Assembly (NCBI GenBank): GCA_916700875.1
Contig: CAKAKS010000060.1
Coordinates: 6,756,334-6,820,333 of the forward strand
DNA length: 64,000 nucleotides
Direction: 5' to 3'
From: Sebastes aleutianus
Taxonomy: Eukaryota; Chordata; Actinopteri; Perciformes; Sebastidae
Position 1 is the stretch's first letter. Each line of letters opens with the position of its first letter. Below the pieces are notes generated by a model that saw only the letters and a program-made list of their open reading frames with translations, ran no database searches and was not told the DNA's origin. Positions 24,780 through 37,402 of this stretch are shown here, one piece after another. Made by a program: the position numbers and the translations under genes.

Positions 24780-26191
24780 GTCAGTCAGACAGCCCTGAAT
24801 CTCACAAAGTAGTCTGCAGATTTACTTGTATATTTATACAAATCACCCCCTTGTAAACTTTCCTGAAATATGAAAACACGAACCCTGGCAGGAGCATCCC
24901 GCCTCCGCATGATTCTCTCGTATAGATCGACTCCAATAAACAAACTCCCTCATCTTCTTACTTAGTATGATTTCCATGAGAATGGAAGCGTAAACAAGAG
25001 AGTGTTGCCTTGTTTGCTTTGGTCAGATATTTTGAGGTCTGGGTGAAGGAGAGTGGGGGGATTTGCGAGACTCCTCATCATTGTTTTACAGTGTGTTATT
25101 ATGTTTGAGTGAGAGCATGATGAATATGGACAGATTGGAAACGGTTGTCTCCCGGCTAGGCCTCTCTGTGTTGTTTTTCACTGCGCCGCTACAGCGCTAT
25201 AATCACATCTACATGTACCATTACACATGTTTTGTTTTTTCGCAATTGAATTAGCTGTATTGAATTAGGTTCCTCTGTAAACACTTAATTGGGGCGACCT
25301 TTTGAGTGGTCACACTGTTAAACGTCGCTGACCACAGTGATGAGCCATGGTGATATTGAGGGCAATTGGTACCAGAGACGAATGAAAGGCCCTAATCTGG
25401 TAGTGGTGAAAACTTTCCCAGAGATGAGGAGAGCTGGTCGTTTATTAAAGGAAAGTTTCTCCTTCTCTGTTCTGCCTTTCAAACGCAGTGCCTGTGTCTG
25501 GCAAAGCTGGGAAGGCTTATTGCGATTATATGATGAGTCATTATTAGTTTTTGGGTCCAATGAAAACTTCTCCTCTCTTTCATCACGATCTCTCTGCTCT
25601 CTCTTCCCATCTGCTCTCCTCCTCTCTTTTTTTCTTCCACTCTTCTGTGTAAATTTCTGACTCGAGGGGGGTTATAAACTCATACTGGACCATTTCACGT
25701 CATGCAGCAGCTCCCTAAGAACTGCTGCCAGTGCGACCCCACCCTCTCCAGAACAAAAGAGACCTCACACCACTTACTCCTCTTTCTAATTAGCATTTCC
25801 ATTTGTGGGAATGTATATGGGGTTGTCAGTGCGCTGCACGGTTGCTACACAATAAGTACCACCAAGACAGTTAGATGAGAACGCTGCTGTGATGAGTGTG
25901 GGTGGTAGAGTTACATTTGGAAATCAATCAATTATCATCACACTCGTTTTGAGACATTAATACGTTTAAAGTCAACAAATAAAACCAAAGAGTTTGGCCT
26001 CTTAACTTCCCCTGGCATCTAAACTACATTTTTGTGACATTAAATCAGATTTTCCATAATATGCAGTGGATTACTCCATGGCACAAACAAAAGGTATTTT
26101 TAGAAACTGGGGTGAAATGGTCGAACCTTGGAGTGTGTCTTTTTTTATCTTATCCTTTTTTATTTTTATTTTACAGGTATCATGATTTTAA

Positions 26192-26865
26192 AGGGATAGT
26201 TTGGATATTTTAAGTGGGGTTGTATTAGGTACTTATCCATAGTCAGTGTATTACTTACAGTAGATGAGGAGAAGCAGGCAGGAGTATGAGCACGGAAGCA
26301 AAGCAATGTACTGCTGTGGACGGGGCCGGCAGCAAAACATATTTTAGCCACCTAAAAGAAAGGCCCACCTAAAAAACGTCAATGTCAGTTTAAGTGTATG
26401 CTATATTTAGAATATTTTCACCGTTTTACGTTGCCGTCAGACAGCCCTTTCCGACGGAGAACTGAAGCTATGCTCTCTTCAGAGCCACCAGACTCCATTG
26501 ACAAAAACAGTAATTTTACCTCGCAGAACACGGGAGTTGCTGGTCCACCACTGCCCCGATCTGTTAGTTTGTTTGAGTGACTTTGGTGTTTTAAATGATT
26601 CGTTCGGATTCACCAAAGTCACACAATAACACAAACTAACCGATCGATGCAGCGGTAGACCAGCAACTCCCGTGTTCTGAATAGATCAAATTACTGTTTT
26701 TGTCAAAGGAGGCTGGTGGCTTTGAAGACAGCCTAGCTTCCATGCTGGTACTCCTGTCTGCTACTCCAAACTGGGGGCATGCCGACCATCATCTACTGTA
26801 GGTAATACACTGACTATGGATAGGTACCTCATACAACCCCTATTCAAAACACCCAAACTGTCCCT
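26192..26865. mobile_element. TTAA-flanked foldback element, family C
   Basis: TTAA flanks at 26188-26191 and 26866-26869. The ends are long inverted repeats: AGGGATAGTTTGGATATTTT on the left against CACCCAAACTGTCCCT on the right, and TATCCATAGTCAGTGTATTA against TAATACACTGACTATGGATA. Inner arms also pair: AACACGGGAGTTGCTGGTC and GACCAGCAACTCCCGTGTT around a centre near 26595. The whole 674-bp element is therefore one large hairpin with an asymmetric deletion in the right arm. Confidence 0.82.
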
Positions 26866-26904
26866 TTAATATTTAAGAGCAGGTTTTGCTCTTAAATATT
26901 AAAG
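26864..26904. repeat. 18-bp-arm hairpin at the end of the foldback element
   Basis: Arms CTTTAATATTTAAGAGCA (26864-26881) and its exact reverse complement (26887-26904) with loop GGTTT. It begins in the last two bases of the 26192-26865 element and includes its TTAA. Confidence 0.88.
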
Positions 26905-27415
26905 TGAGCTTTGTCACTTGTGTGGTCTATGAAAGTGACTGCATGTACACATGAATAGGCACGTTTCTGAATGGAATTTGGAGTCTAAGGCAGCTAACAG
27001 TAGGAAGTGAGGTAAGTGTCTTTGAAAGGGAGTGAAAAACATGAGTAAAAATAAGGGATTGTAAAAGAGAGTGAGAGAAAAAGGGACCAGGCCATATGAA
27101 GACACAGTTGCGTGCTCACACATATTGTATGCAAAGAAATGAAGAGGCAAACACAGGACAATCAGCTTTGATGCATGTTTCCAGCATGTGTTTGTCTCAT
27201 TTTAACACGAATGTGTGCTTGTAGTGCGGTGCTCGCTGTGCGTAGTGCGTGTCGTCTCCAATCTGAGTGTGTGTGTCCGGTTGAATGATTCATGTGGGTG
27301 TCAGAGGGATGGGGTTAGTAGCTGCACTTTTACCTTATCGGGACCACCTTGATTTCAGCAGCTTGCTTTGACCTTTGACACATAGCTGTACAGCATTTCA
27401 GCGAACACATATGCA

Positions 27416-27418
<3 letters not shown>

Positions 27419-27452
<34 letters not shown>
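27419..27452. repeat. (CA)n microsatellite
   Basis: About 17 CA units. Confidence 0.9.
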
Positions 27453-27458
<6 letters not shown>

Positions 27459-27756
27459 CTGTACACATGTACACTCTCAGCTACTACACAAACCTAACAA
27501 TATGTCACTGTTGTGAAGTCTCTATATAAACTGTGCTTAGATAAAGGAACACGGAACACTCACCATCTGCGTGCTCTCCCGTCTTTCATCTGTGTGTTTT
27601 TATGAATGACTGTGGAAGCCTCTGTTCAGCCTCCAGTTTGTACTACTGCAGCCGAGCAGACCTCCTGATCTGCAGATGACAGGTCTTTGGAGAACCCAGC
27701 CCTCCAAATGTTCTGCTCACTTCCCCAACTCATGAAATGTGGCATATGTATTGTGT

Positions 27757-27758
<2 letters not shown>

Positions 27759-27850
<92 letters not shown>

Positions 27851-27851
27851 G

Positions 27852-27945
<94 letters not shown>
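27759..27945. repeat. Long (TG)n microsatellite with one interruption
   Basis: About 187 bp of GT dinucleotides, interrupted once by CCGAGC near 27849. The same motif (GGCCGAGCC) follows immediately after the tract, suggesting the flank was copied into the array. Apparent Cys-Val or Thr-His frames are artefacts. Confidence 0.95.
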
Positions 27946-27946
<1 letters not shown>

Positions 27947-28755
27947 CCGAGCCTGCCCTGCCCACTGGCCTGACAGCAGTAGCTGAGATGAACCAACTGA
28001 CCCTACTTTCCACTATTATCATGAGTAGGAAGTAGATGTAGGGTGGAGCAAATGGCAGAGGGAAGATGAAGGAAAAGTAGGATAGACTGTGGTAAGAATG
28101 GTGAGAAATACAATATGAAGACAAATTATGAGAGGGTGGATGAAAGGCATTAGGTAACAGAGAACATCAAGTCAAAAAATTAAGTCCTAATGTCTTTTCC
28201 TAACCACTTTTCCTCGACCTCGATGGAAAACATCATGAGGTCAAGGAAAGATGTGAGGGAGAATTCATGAGGACTTAGGAAAAGACAACCGTGGTTTTAA
28301 GAGAATCTGACTGCACTTACACTATAGGCTCCGTAATTTTGATGCGACAGCGGCGGATGTTATTCTGCCGTAGTGAAACTACAATGCTCTGAAGATGGAC
28401 TACTAAAGGCGCTGCTTTCCCTCGTGCGTTCTTAAATAGCTCTTTCAGTGACAGGCTGCTTCACCCGCGGTGTGTGAAAGAGAGATACTGCCAGTCCCTC
28501 TGCTGCTGAAACACTTCACATCATCATATAATACAGGATTATCTGACCTAACGTGGACAACCGTGAGAAATGTTACTTCATTAATAAGGTTGGAATTTAA
28601 ATAATAAGGAATAGCCTACAGGCTACCACAAAGTTTATAAATATTGAGTTATTATACCTCTGCGACAACGTAGTCGGGGGTATATAGCACTCCGCGTGTC
28701 CGTCCTTCCATCCGTCAGTCCTTCTGTCCTTCAGTCCGTTCGCATGTCACACTTT

Positions 28756-29048
28756 CGTTTCCGGAGCAGAACTCGGAAACTTTATTACTTAGGAACTTCA
28801 AATTTGGTATGATGGTTGAAAGTGTGGTCTAGTTGTGCCTTTTGGGAGATGGAAGTCCAGGGTGCCCAAATGTTTTGAAATTTTGGCCAAAAACTGTGAT
28901 TTATTTTCGACTTCAATTTCGTTTCCGGAGAAGAACTCCAAACCTATTTAACTTAGGAACTTCAAATTTGGTATGATTGTTGATAGTGTGGTCTAGTTGT
29001 GCCTTTTGGGGGTTAGAATTCCAGGGTGCCCAAAATTTCAAAAGTTTT
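28756..29048. repeat. Two tandem ~130-bp units of an interspersed repeat
   Basis: Units at about 28756-28887 and 28918-29048 both contain CGTTTCCGGAG, ACTTAGGAACTTCAAATTTG, GTGTGGTCTAGTTGTGCCTT and CCAGGGTGCCCAAA, with moderate divergence. The preceding 28640-28755 (CGACAACGTAGTCGGGGGTA) probably belongs to the same repeat. Confidence 0.75.
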
Positions 29049-30118
29049 GGCAATCCTGGACTTGAGGATGGTGAGCTAATAGCAAGTGTTCATTGTGCTC
29101 AATACACTAATTCCACTGGTTCCAAAAGGGCAAAACCTTTGGCCCTACTTTAGTAGGGGTCAAGCGGTGAGCTGGGTTTATGTTGATTATTTGTTTGCTA
29201 TATGTTTACTGTTATTTTATTTGTTGTTGTTGTTTTTTTTTTACCTATTTCTTACTTGTTCAACATAAATAATTAAAGAAAAAGGTTGTCACTGTCCACT
29301 CAAATCTATCAACATGAATCCCATTAGTATATGACTGTCTGAAAATCATATGCAAGATAAGTGGGCTGTTTGTGTTCATGAACGGTAGAATGGACGCAAG
29401 GAATTTTGGGGCGGTATTATCTCCTTTCCTTTGGTAAAGGATGTTCCAGTGTATCCCATGCTAAGGAGATAATAAAGGAAGCATTGAAGAACCTTTCCTT
29501 AACATTTAGAGGATTCAAACAACTCTTGTCACGGCTGCTACTGAGATACTTCCGGGTCATTTCACTCCGTTGGGAACTTTCCGAAGCAAAAAAAGACTTT
29601 CCAACCGCAACCCATGAAAGTCGGGACTGAACCCCAGACTCAGCTAAAACAGAGGTCATGTAACGACCCTTCATCTTAGCCTCACTGTACTCACTCCTCT
29701 GTTCGGCATTCTCTGCTTCCTCCACATCTGCCGCTGAGTGCAGTAGGCCTTGTTGTGCTTGGTTGGACTTCCAGGCCCCCAGACTCTCAGAGAAGAGAGC
29801 GCGGAGCCGTAGCTCTCCTGACGGCGGTGCAGTTCGGTCGGGTATGGCAGACAGCTGTTGGCCCTGTCCCTGGACGGTGCTGCTGGATCGGCGTTAGCAG
29901 CTCTTCCTGGACATGTTTGAAATGGCCCAGCTGTAATGTATTGTGCTGCTTTTCATTTGATTTATGCTTATTTATGGAAGGCCTCCCTGTAATGTGTGCG
30001 CTAACAGGCGTGCATGTGTGCGAGCGAACAGAAATGTGTTTGGAGTAGAGAGAACTATTTTGCGTGTGCGATCATGTGTCTGTGCACCTTTACTTTAGAG
30101 GGACCCTCAGTGGTGGGG

Positions 30119-30133
30119 CGGGGGGGGGGGGGG
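30119..30133. repeat. Poly-G run
   Basis: About 14 G with one C interruption at its start, a possible slippage or assembly-error site. A (CT)n stretch follows at 30217-30232. Confidence 0.8.
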
Positions 30134-31003
30134 TTAGTTGGCTGCAGAAGCGAAGCATTTGAAATCCAGAAATTAGCTCACTGTGAAAGAGCGTCGCTTT
30201 CCTCCCTTTCTTTCCCTCTCTCTCTCTCTCTCTCCTCTCCTCTCCTCTAAAGAACACTGAGTGAATGCATGAATAACTGAAAGCATCACATCACATTCCC
30301 CTGCCTTCCCCTCATGTTTTCCACTCTTGTTTTTGGCTTTTGTTGTTGTTTAAAGCGAAGGCCTCTTTTCATGTGAACACATGATAAATAGTTGAGAACA
30401 CTTGACGCCGAGCCTTCAGTTTTTCCTAACCGTGGTGAGTTTTTCAGGGGAAATTGATGACACAACTTAACTTTCCTCTGTGGGTGTTTCGTTGGGAGTT
30501 TTGTTGTTATGGATAAAAAATTTGCACTGTGAAGCACGTGTACGAGCATGCTGCGCCTCGCAAGTAATCACCCATCGAATAGAAACACGCAACACATTTC
30601 ACTTTTGTGAAATGAGGCCTCTCCGAATGACAAGAACAATGTCGAAAAGAGCGTTAAGTTGGAGAGTGAAAGAAATGGGAATGGATATAGCGGTCCATTT
30701 CTGGCTAATATTTCCTCCTTCTCTCTCGAATATAACTAGGTTTAGTGTCACATAACTACAAAGCTGCCAAGCCAAATCATGGTAATGGCCTCAGAAGTAA
30801 GAACTACATGAGAACTCCCCGGTGTAACTGTTTGAGTCAGACCTTGGCAAAAATACAATTGAATCTGGTTTCAAATATTAAGACTACGTTTGGTGTGTTA
30901 GGTCCATCTTTTAAGGCACTCAACTGGCAGAGTAGGCTTCGTGTGTTGATGTGTATTCAGCTGTGTTTCCATGGTCAAGTGAGAAAGAGCTTTCTATATG
31001 AAC

Positions 31004-31668
31004 TAGGGCTGTCAAAGTTAACGCGATAATAACACGTTAACGCAAATTAGTTTTAACCCCACTAATTTCCTTAACGCATTAACGCAACTTGCAATTTTGA
31101 GGTTGTAGCAGGCTCAGTTTTAAAGCTAGAGTGAAGATACTGAGTCATACTAGCTTGTCGCCAAGGAGGCTAAATGATGCTCCAAACTTACGCTAAATTT
31201 TGGCTAGGAACAACTGTCATGGCCATTTTCAAAGGGGTCCCTTGACCTCTGACCTCAAGATATGTGAATGAAAATGGGTTCTATGGGTACCCACGAGTCT
31301 CCCCTTTACAGACATGTCCACTTTAGTTTGGGGCAAGTTATAGTCAAGTCAGTACACTGACACACTGACAGCTGTTGTTGCCTGTTTGTTTTTGCCATGT
31401 TATGATTTGAGCATATTGTTTTATGCTAAATGCAGTACCTGTGAGGGTTTCTGGACAATATTTGTCATTGTTTTGTGTTGTTAATTGATTTCCAATAATA
31501 AATATATACATACATTTGCATAAAGCAGCATATTTGTCCACTCCCATGTTGATAAGAGTATTGAATACCTGACAAATTTCCCTTTAAGGTACATTTTGAA
31601 CAGATAAGAAATGTGTGATTAATTTGCGATGAATCGTGATGAACTATTTTAATCGATTGACAGCTCTG
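31004..31668 (+). mobile_element. hAT-like element, family J, complete copy
   Basis: Left end TAGGGCTGTCAAAGTTAACG; right end TTAATCGATTGACAGCTCT, imperfect inverted repeats (AGGGCTGTCAA / AGAGCTGTCAA). Flanking 8-mers are ATATGAAC (30996-31003) and ATATGGAC (31669-31676), 7 of 8 identical, as expected for a hAT target duplication. 665 bp, non-coding. Confidence 0.83.
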
Positions 31669-31815
31669 ATATGGACGTGTTCTCAGATAAGAAAGAGAGA
31701 GATAGATTGATTGACATGAATATCCTGCATTATAGTTGTTCCTTATATTAGACTACATTAGATCACATTTTATCCCAATTAGTAATATCTATTCTCTGCT
31801 TCTGTCACTCTCCAG

Positions 31816-32019
31816 GTCCAGCTACTGTACGAGCTCCTACTCAGCTGGAGCTCTACGTGGGCTCGCCTCCATAGGCACGGCATCCTGCGTCAGACCTCTA
31901 GCGTCCCAGAACCCCCTGCTGGCGCTGCTCTGTCATCCCCGGTGCGCAGCAGTGCCGGCACCGCCCTACCAGACACAAGCACCTGCAGCCCTTCTGCAGA
32001 TTTCGGCTCCCCCACTGAG
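31816..32019 (+). CDS. vps13b: vps13b exon 4 of window (human exon ~24)
   Basis: Acceptor CACTCTCCAG|GTCCAG; donor GAG|GTACGT at 32019/32020, a consensus donor. Phase 0 at both ends, 68 codons. It opens with VQLLYELLLSW, a short amphipathic helix, then turns into a Ser/Thr/Pro-rich tract (SPVRSSAGTAPPDTSTCSPS) that is conserved in VPS13B and is probably a flexible loop leaving the rod. Since both ends are in phase 0, skipping this exon alone would keep the frame, but I see no sign that it is skipped. Confidence 0.92.
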
Positions 32020-34439
32020 GTACGTCCTTCACACCCAACTACACATTTAATTAAATTTTTATAAATTGTGAGATTCATGAATCGGCACATCTCAGTTGTG
32101 GTTTTTTTTTGTTGTTGTTTTTACATAGATAAGCCTATTCTCATAATCAGAAAAAAACTTTCCACTGCCACCAATGCATCATGAACGGGAGTTGCAGTTA
32201 AATGGTTCACTATTTTATTCATTTGTGTACTTATCTAACTCTTGCTATTGCTCCTTCTACCATATTACACACTACATCACAGTGTCAGACACTTTGTTGT
32301 CATTCAGTCTGTGTTTATCTGGCATCTCTCCTTTCATGTGGTGCTACTTGATTAATAAGAGGCCTAATGACTACACCCTGCCAACACCCAACTATGAGCT
32401 TTTATTTTAAATCAAAGGTGCTTTGAGTAATGACCTTTGTTGTATACACAATTCTGCTGCTGATTTCTGATTTTAAGTGTATTTTTTTTATTGTTATGAG
32501 TAGTTGAGTCAGTGGTAACGCATGCAATGTGTCTAGAAGAAAAAAAAAATCTGTTTTGTTTGGGAAGGATTTTCAAAGCTGGAAAAATCTCATCAGTGCT
32601 TGTGTTTCTTGCATTACATTTTCTTACCCAGAACAGATACTCCAGATAGGCTGTGAGCTCTGTTTGATTCGTGTAAGCTGGGGCTTGATTGAGTATAAAC
32701 CTGCCTCTTAATTTAGGGAAAACAATAACCTGTATTTACATTTTTCGCTCAGATAAAATATCAAACCCAGAGAATGAGGTATAAAGTGTGGCAGTGCGTG
32801 CAGGCATGTGCGAAGCCGATGGAAAACTTACAGTCGAGAGTTTTTAGGAGGCAACAACAAATGTTGAGTGCTCCTTTCGTCCCTAGGTGAGGCTTATCCT
32901 TGACTTTGACAATGTGGCAGGCGTTTTTCCTCCTGTTTAGTACAGTAGCAGCAACAAAGACTAGCTGGGGGTCCATGGCCTTGGGGCCTTAGCCACCAGG
33001 GCCTTGTGTAATACGTGTGTGTGTATTCGTGTGAAGTAGGAGCATAGGATGCATAAAACTGATGGAGTTGATGAGTGTTTGTGTTGTTAAGCACTGGCAA
33101 CCAGCCCAGGATTTAATGCTATTTGACCACCAGGGCCCTGTCAGCAGTGTGGGGCCCCTGGGGTCACAGCACAGCTATCACACCACCCCGAGAGCCAATA
33201 AAGTGTGTCTGTGGGAGAACATACACACGAAAAAAAAAAAGTGTTTCATATGTCGATGTGCATCTGTGTCCGCATTTGTTTCTGCACGATCAACATGTGT
33301 GTGTGTGTGTGCCCTTGCGTCATTTGTGGACCCACAGAAGTGGCAGCAGTTTGGTACGGCAGCGGAGGCCCGACGGTATAGTGCGTCTATAACAAGGCCA
33401 CGGAGGCCCCTGACAGCCCACTTGTCACTGTTTACCTAAGTACAAACACTGGTAGAAGTGTTTAGTCCTCTGGGAGGCCGGGTGATTGAGCAAGAATGTA
33501 GGAGCTGTTTTGATAAGTCTCAGCAGTAGTGGCAGCAGTCTCTCCCCAACAACCCCGCTCCCCACCCTGCTGCTCAGTCCTCGAGTTGTCTACACAACTA
33601 CATCCACACCAACTGCCCGAAAACCCCTGCCCTACAGCCATACTTGCAGGGGTCACAATTCTCCCGTATTTTTCCAGATTTATGAAAAATGTTCACAATT
33701 TGTTTTTTCTCCTTTTCGTTATCTCAGCCTGTTTCTGGAACTGAACAGCGTGTATAATCCCTACTGTTTCCACCCGGACGACAATAGAGCTACACCAACT
33801 GTCGTTGCCCGGCAGAAGAGAGCAGTCTACACTTGCGACACAGCGCAGTTTGAGCTCATGTTTAAGCTGCGCTCGCCACAATGTGCAGCGCCCAAAGTCT
33901 TCGCTCGATGCAGCAAAAAGCTGTAAAAAGCCAATTGTGGAAATAATGTGTTTCAGAGCGCAGTGGTGGCGTTTTCGCGTTGTGTCTGAAAGGACCTTCA
34001 GTGAGTGAGAGAAGGAGAGAGAAATGGAGAGTACTAAGAGAAAGAAATACTCAAGCAGGAGCAAAACTAAATAAAAATGGATAAATATTAGTTTATGCCA
34101 GAGATTCACACGACAAGTTCACACCAGAGGGGCGAATTATTCAGTTTTCTTTTGGGGAGTTAAAGGTAAAATCAAAAGTTTAACCTAAAAACGCTGTTGC
34201 AGTGTACTTATTATTTTGTTATTTTCACTTACCCTTCCCAAAGACTCCGCTGCCCTCAGCTATTGAGTTGACCCAATATTCTGTGACAATTTTTATATAC
34301 ATGTTTTACTTGTATTTATGAATTATATGAATATGAATACACCATAGTCCATAATCCATGCTTTATTCTATCTCTCTCACTTCCCCTTCTTCCTTTCTCA
34401 TACTACATCTCCATCTGCAGCTTTATCCCGCCATCTCCT

Positions 34440-34700
34440 TTTTTGTAGGGCGCTTTCACAAGCCATAGTCCGTTTAACTAGTCAGAATCAGAGTGAAATT
34501 TATACTTTGGTTCGTTTTCTATTTAGTCTGGCTCGGTTTCACGGTGCACAAATTAAAGTGGACCAAATAAAATATTGTATTTGCTGAGCGAAGGAGCGAA
34601 TTTATCTTTTTCATCTGGTGAGCTGCCCCTTCTATGCAGGGAATCGCAGACTTCAAAATATTACTGTTGAAGTTTTTTCACTTTGACTCGGCACTGATCT
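34440..34700. repeat. Possible interspersed repeat
   Basis: Contains GGGCGCTTTCACAAGCCATA and TTTAGTCTGGCTCGGTTTCA, which resemble a dispersed fish repeat. No ends or target duplication were found. Confidence 0.35.
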
Positions 34701-35575
34701 ACTGTGAGCACGAATCCCTTCTCCTCCAGTTTATCTCTAATTTATAAATGTCATTATTGTTGTGGACTTTATTTAGGATATTCTGTGTGTTCTCTTTGGC
34801 TCAGATGTCAAGCAAACATCGGACTCATGTTAACCTGTAGTCTACTGTGTCCAGCTCAACAAATGCCCACGCAGTCAGCCCATAATCCCCTGCGTTTTGG
34901 TTCACTTCCTGCATATATGTTCTCACTACAATTCACCACTCTACGGTACGCTTGGAGATGGTCCAAGGTCCAACGACAGTCTCTTGCTATCACTAATCCC
35001 ATCTTTTGTACCCTCCCAACTTTTCCCCATCCTTCCACCTGTCCCTAAACTATTCTCTCTTTCCACTCTTCTTTCACAGTCTGTCTTTCCCTCCATCTTT
35101 CTTCGACACTTCCCAGCCTGCTGTTGTCTTCCAATGTTTGGGTCTCTCTGATGAGCAAAGACAAACTCTGCAAAGAAAATAAACCCGGATCCTCAGCCCG
35201 TTTATAGCACGGAGGCCCAGGAATTAAACTGTATACTTTACAACTTGGCTTGTGGAGGTGTGGGAAAATAGCTCCCTCTTCGAAAGTGTGTGTATGGGTC
35301 TGTGTGTGTGCGTGTGTTTGTGTGTGTTTGGGGCCCCAAGTCCTGCAGTTCAGGAACGTGGTCGAGCCCACCTCTGCCAACGCCACTCTTCCACATCTGT
35401 TCTTCAAGGCCTCACCTTGATAAGAGGGGAGGGAATTTTCACTCATAAAATTGCTTTGGCTTTTTTTCAAAAAGTTTTTAGTGATCTTAGCTTTTGTTTT
35501 AGAGTTTTTTTTTTTTGTTTGGACTTACTATTTGTCTCATCTGCTTTAAAAAAAAAACAGTTGTGCATGTTAATG

Positions 35576-36173
35576 TAGGAATGTCACAAGAACTGAAGAA
35601 CTTCAGTACCTGAAAACGTGACGGTTCTTGTTTTTCTACAGTACAGCAGGTACCATGGGTATCAGGGATCAGGGCTGGAGACTAACAGCGTACCGTTGTC
35701 CCGGAGATGATAGAAAATCTCCCTGATAATGCCACATTTTGAACAACAAATCCATGTTGAAATCGGCAGGAAGAGAGCTAGTTAACGTGAGCTGTTAGCA
35801 GCCAATGGGCAGCACAGTCCTGCCTGGCTAAATAATGGAGCTAACAGCTAACAGAGGATGCATTGAGTTACATTGTGATGCGTTCAAGCTCTATTCAGTA
35901 GAAATGAGTACTAAGCGAAGGTAAATTATGTTATGATGAATTCAAATGCAGTCTTGTAAAATTTAGTTTTTGGCAAGAAACTCTAGGCTGATCATTAGGG
36001 ATTAATAAAATATTAGCAAAAACTAGTATGCAAACGGTAATAAAAGAGTATGTTGAAGTACATGGGATTTATTGTTTCGTTTTTTATCCTAGTATCGCAT
36101 TGGGTATTTAGAATAGTGGAATTTCACTGGTATTGGTATCGACTACTACATTTCTGGTATTGTAACATCCCTA
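35576..36173. mobile_element. Short DNA element with GGRATGTYACAA ends
   Basis: Left end TAGGAATGTCACAAGAAC; right end GGTATTGTAACATCCCTA, whose reverse complement is TAGGGATGTTACAATACC. The imperfect inverted ends define a 598-bp element. No convincing target duplication. Non-coding. Confidence 0.6.
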
Positions 36174-36746
36174 ACTCCATGTGATCATTTATCTTAAAAA
36201 TGCAAAGTTACAGTTGAAGGATGTTTTGAGAGGTTCAATTGAAAGCAGCCTTCTTTTTACAACTTTCTTTCTTAATTTGGGTTTTTCAGATGGTCTCAAA
36301 TTCCAGGTATGCATTAAAATGTATTAGAAAAAAGTCTTGTAGGTGGATTTTTTACAACTAGCCAGTTTTGAGGTTGTTTACTCTCATTTGAAACCATCCA
36401 CAATTGGCAAGATTCTTCAATTGGAAGTGGCTTTAAAAATGTTTGTGTGATTCCAAAAAAAAAGAAATAGCAAGTATGTCAGTCTGTTAATAATTGCTCT
36501 TTCTTACTGACCCTGGTGAAATCAGCTTAGAGAGACCGAGCGTCTCTAAGTGACAGACAGCAGCGGTTCTGGCTGGGAAGCTGGAGCAGTCGGGTGTCCG
36601 ATGCTCCAGTGTAACCACGCTACAGTACACAGTGGTCTGAGCTTCCCACAGCGCCAGCGGCTGGCTCCTGTTTCCACACATGACATTACAGAGTCTAATC
36701 CTACCGACTGGCCAGAACTGTAAACTAAACAGTCCTGACCACACAA

Positions 36747-36749
<3 letters not shown>

Positions 36750-36813
<64 letters not shown>

Positions 36814-36814
36814 G

Positions 36815-36857
<43 letters not shown>
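36750..36857. repeat. Interrupted (CA)n microsatellite
   Basis: About 108 bp of CA units interrupted by a CGCACGCACGCA block near 36809-36820. Confidence 0.95.
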
Positions 36858-36860
<3 letters not shown>

Positions 36861-37349
36861 CCCGTGTTTTGACTCCAGCTCAACAATAATTAGCCCCCAA
36901 ATGGCAGTTGACACCAGAATATCTCTCATTGAGACTGACTGAACACCATTACTGCTGGGCTCATATTACTCACTGCCATTCACCGTTATTACGCACACAT
37001 AGACATACGCACACACACCTTGACTGTTTGGTTCCATGGAAACACATACTGTAATGACACTGCTGGAGACATTTGATTGGAGTAAATGCTAGTTCTTGGG
37101 GAATTAAGTGATTCAGTGTTGTTTTTTTTGGTATTTTTCTTCATAAGTACAGTATTTAAATTCATCATATGGGGGGTTATGAGGCTTTATATAATGTTAT
37201 ATACGGTACTATATAGTTGATCTAGTATAGGACTGTATTTCCTCTGGCTGCAGAACTTTCAGTGTCTTACAGCCTAGCCAAGTTTGTGCTTGTGTTTCTG
37301 GTGCATTCCTTTCTTTATTTTATATCTGATGGATTTAAAATCTGTAAAG

Positions 37350-37402
37350 TTAGCGATTAATTTAATAGTTGCCAACTAATCGATTAATGGTTGCAGCTCT
37401 AA
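37350..37402. mobile_element. hAT-like family H fragment
   Basis: Contains AACTAATCGATTAATGGTTG and CAGCTCT, matching the right end of the complete copy at 54057-54401. Only this end is present. Confidence 0.6.

Larger units (their letters stand above)
24780..31815 (+). other. 7.0 kb vps13b intron
   Basis: Holds a TTAA-flanked foldback element (26192-26865) followed by a short hairpin, (CA)n at 27419-27452, a long (TG)n at 27759-27945, a tandem duplication of about 130 bp (28756-29048), a poly-G run near 30119 and a complete hAT-like element (31004-31668). The intervals 24780-26187, 26905-27418 and 29050-31003 contain no feature I can name; 28160-28640 and 29400-29660 may be degenerate interspersed repeats. 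Confidence 0.75.

Noticed and set aside
24198..24812. 204-codon frame ending near the exon at 24562
   Set aside because: Only the last third is real vps13b exon (24562-24779); the upstream part is the intron and its pyrimidine tract read in the same frame.
27717..28124. Thr-His and Cys-Val repeat frames on both strands
   Set aside because: They are translations of the TG/CA microsatellite, as are similar frames near 21362, 36750, 51204 and 55500.
33486..34109. Overlapping frames of 138-146 codons on both strands
   Set aside because: Intron sequence without splice-consistent coding similarity; both strands are open by chance.
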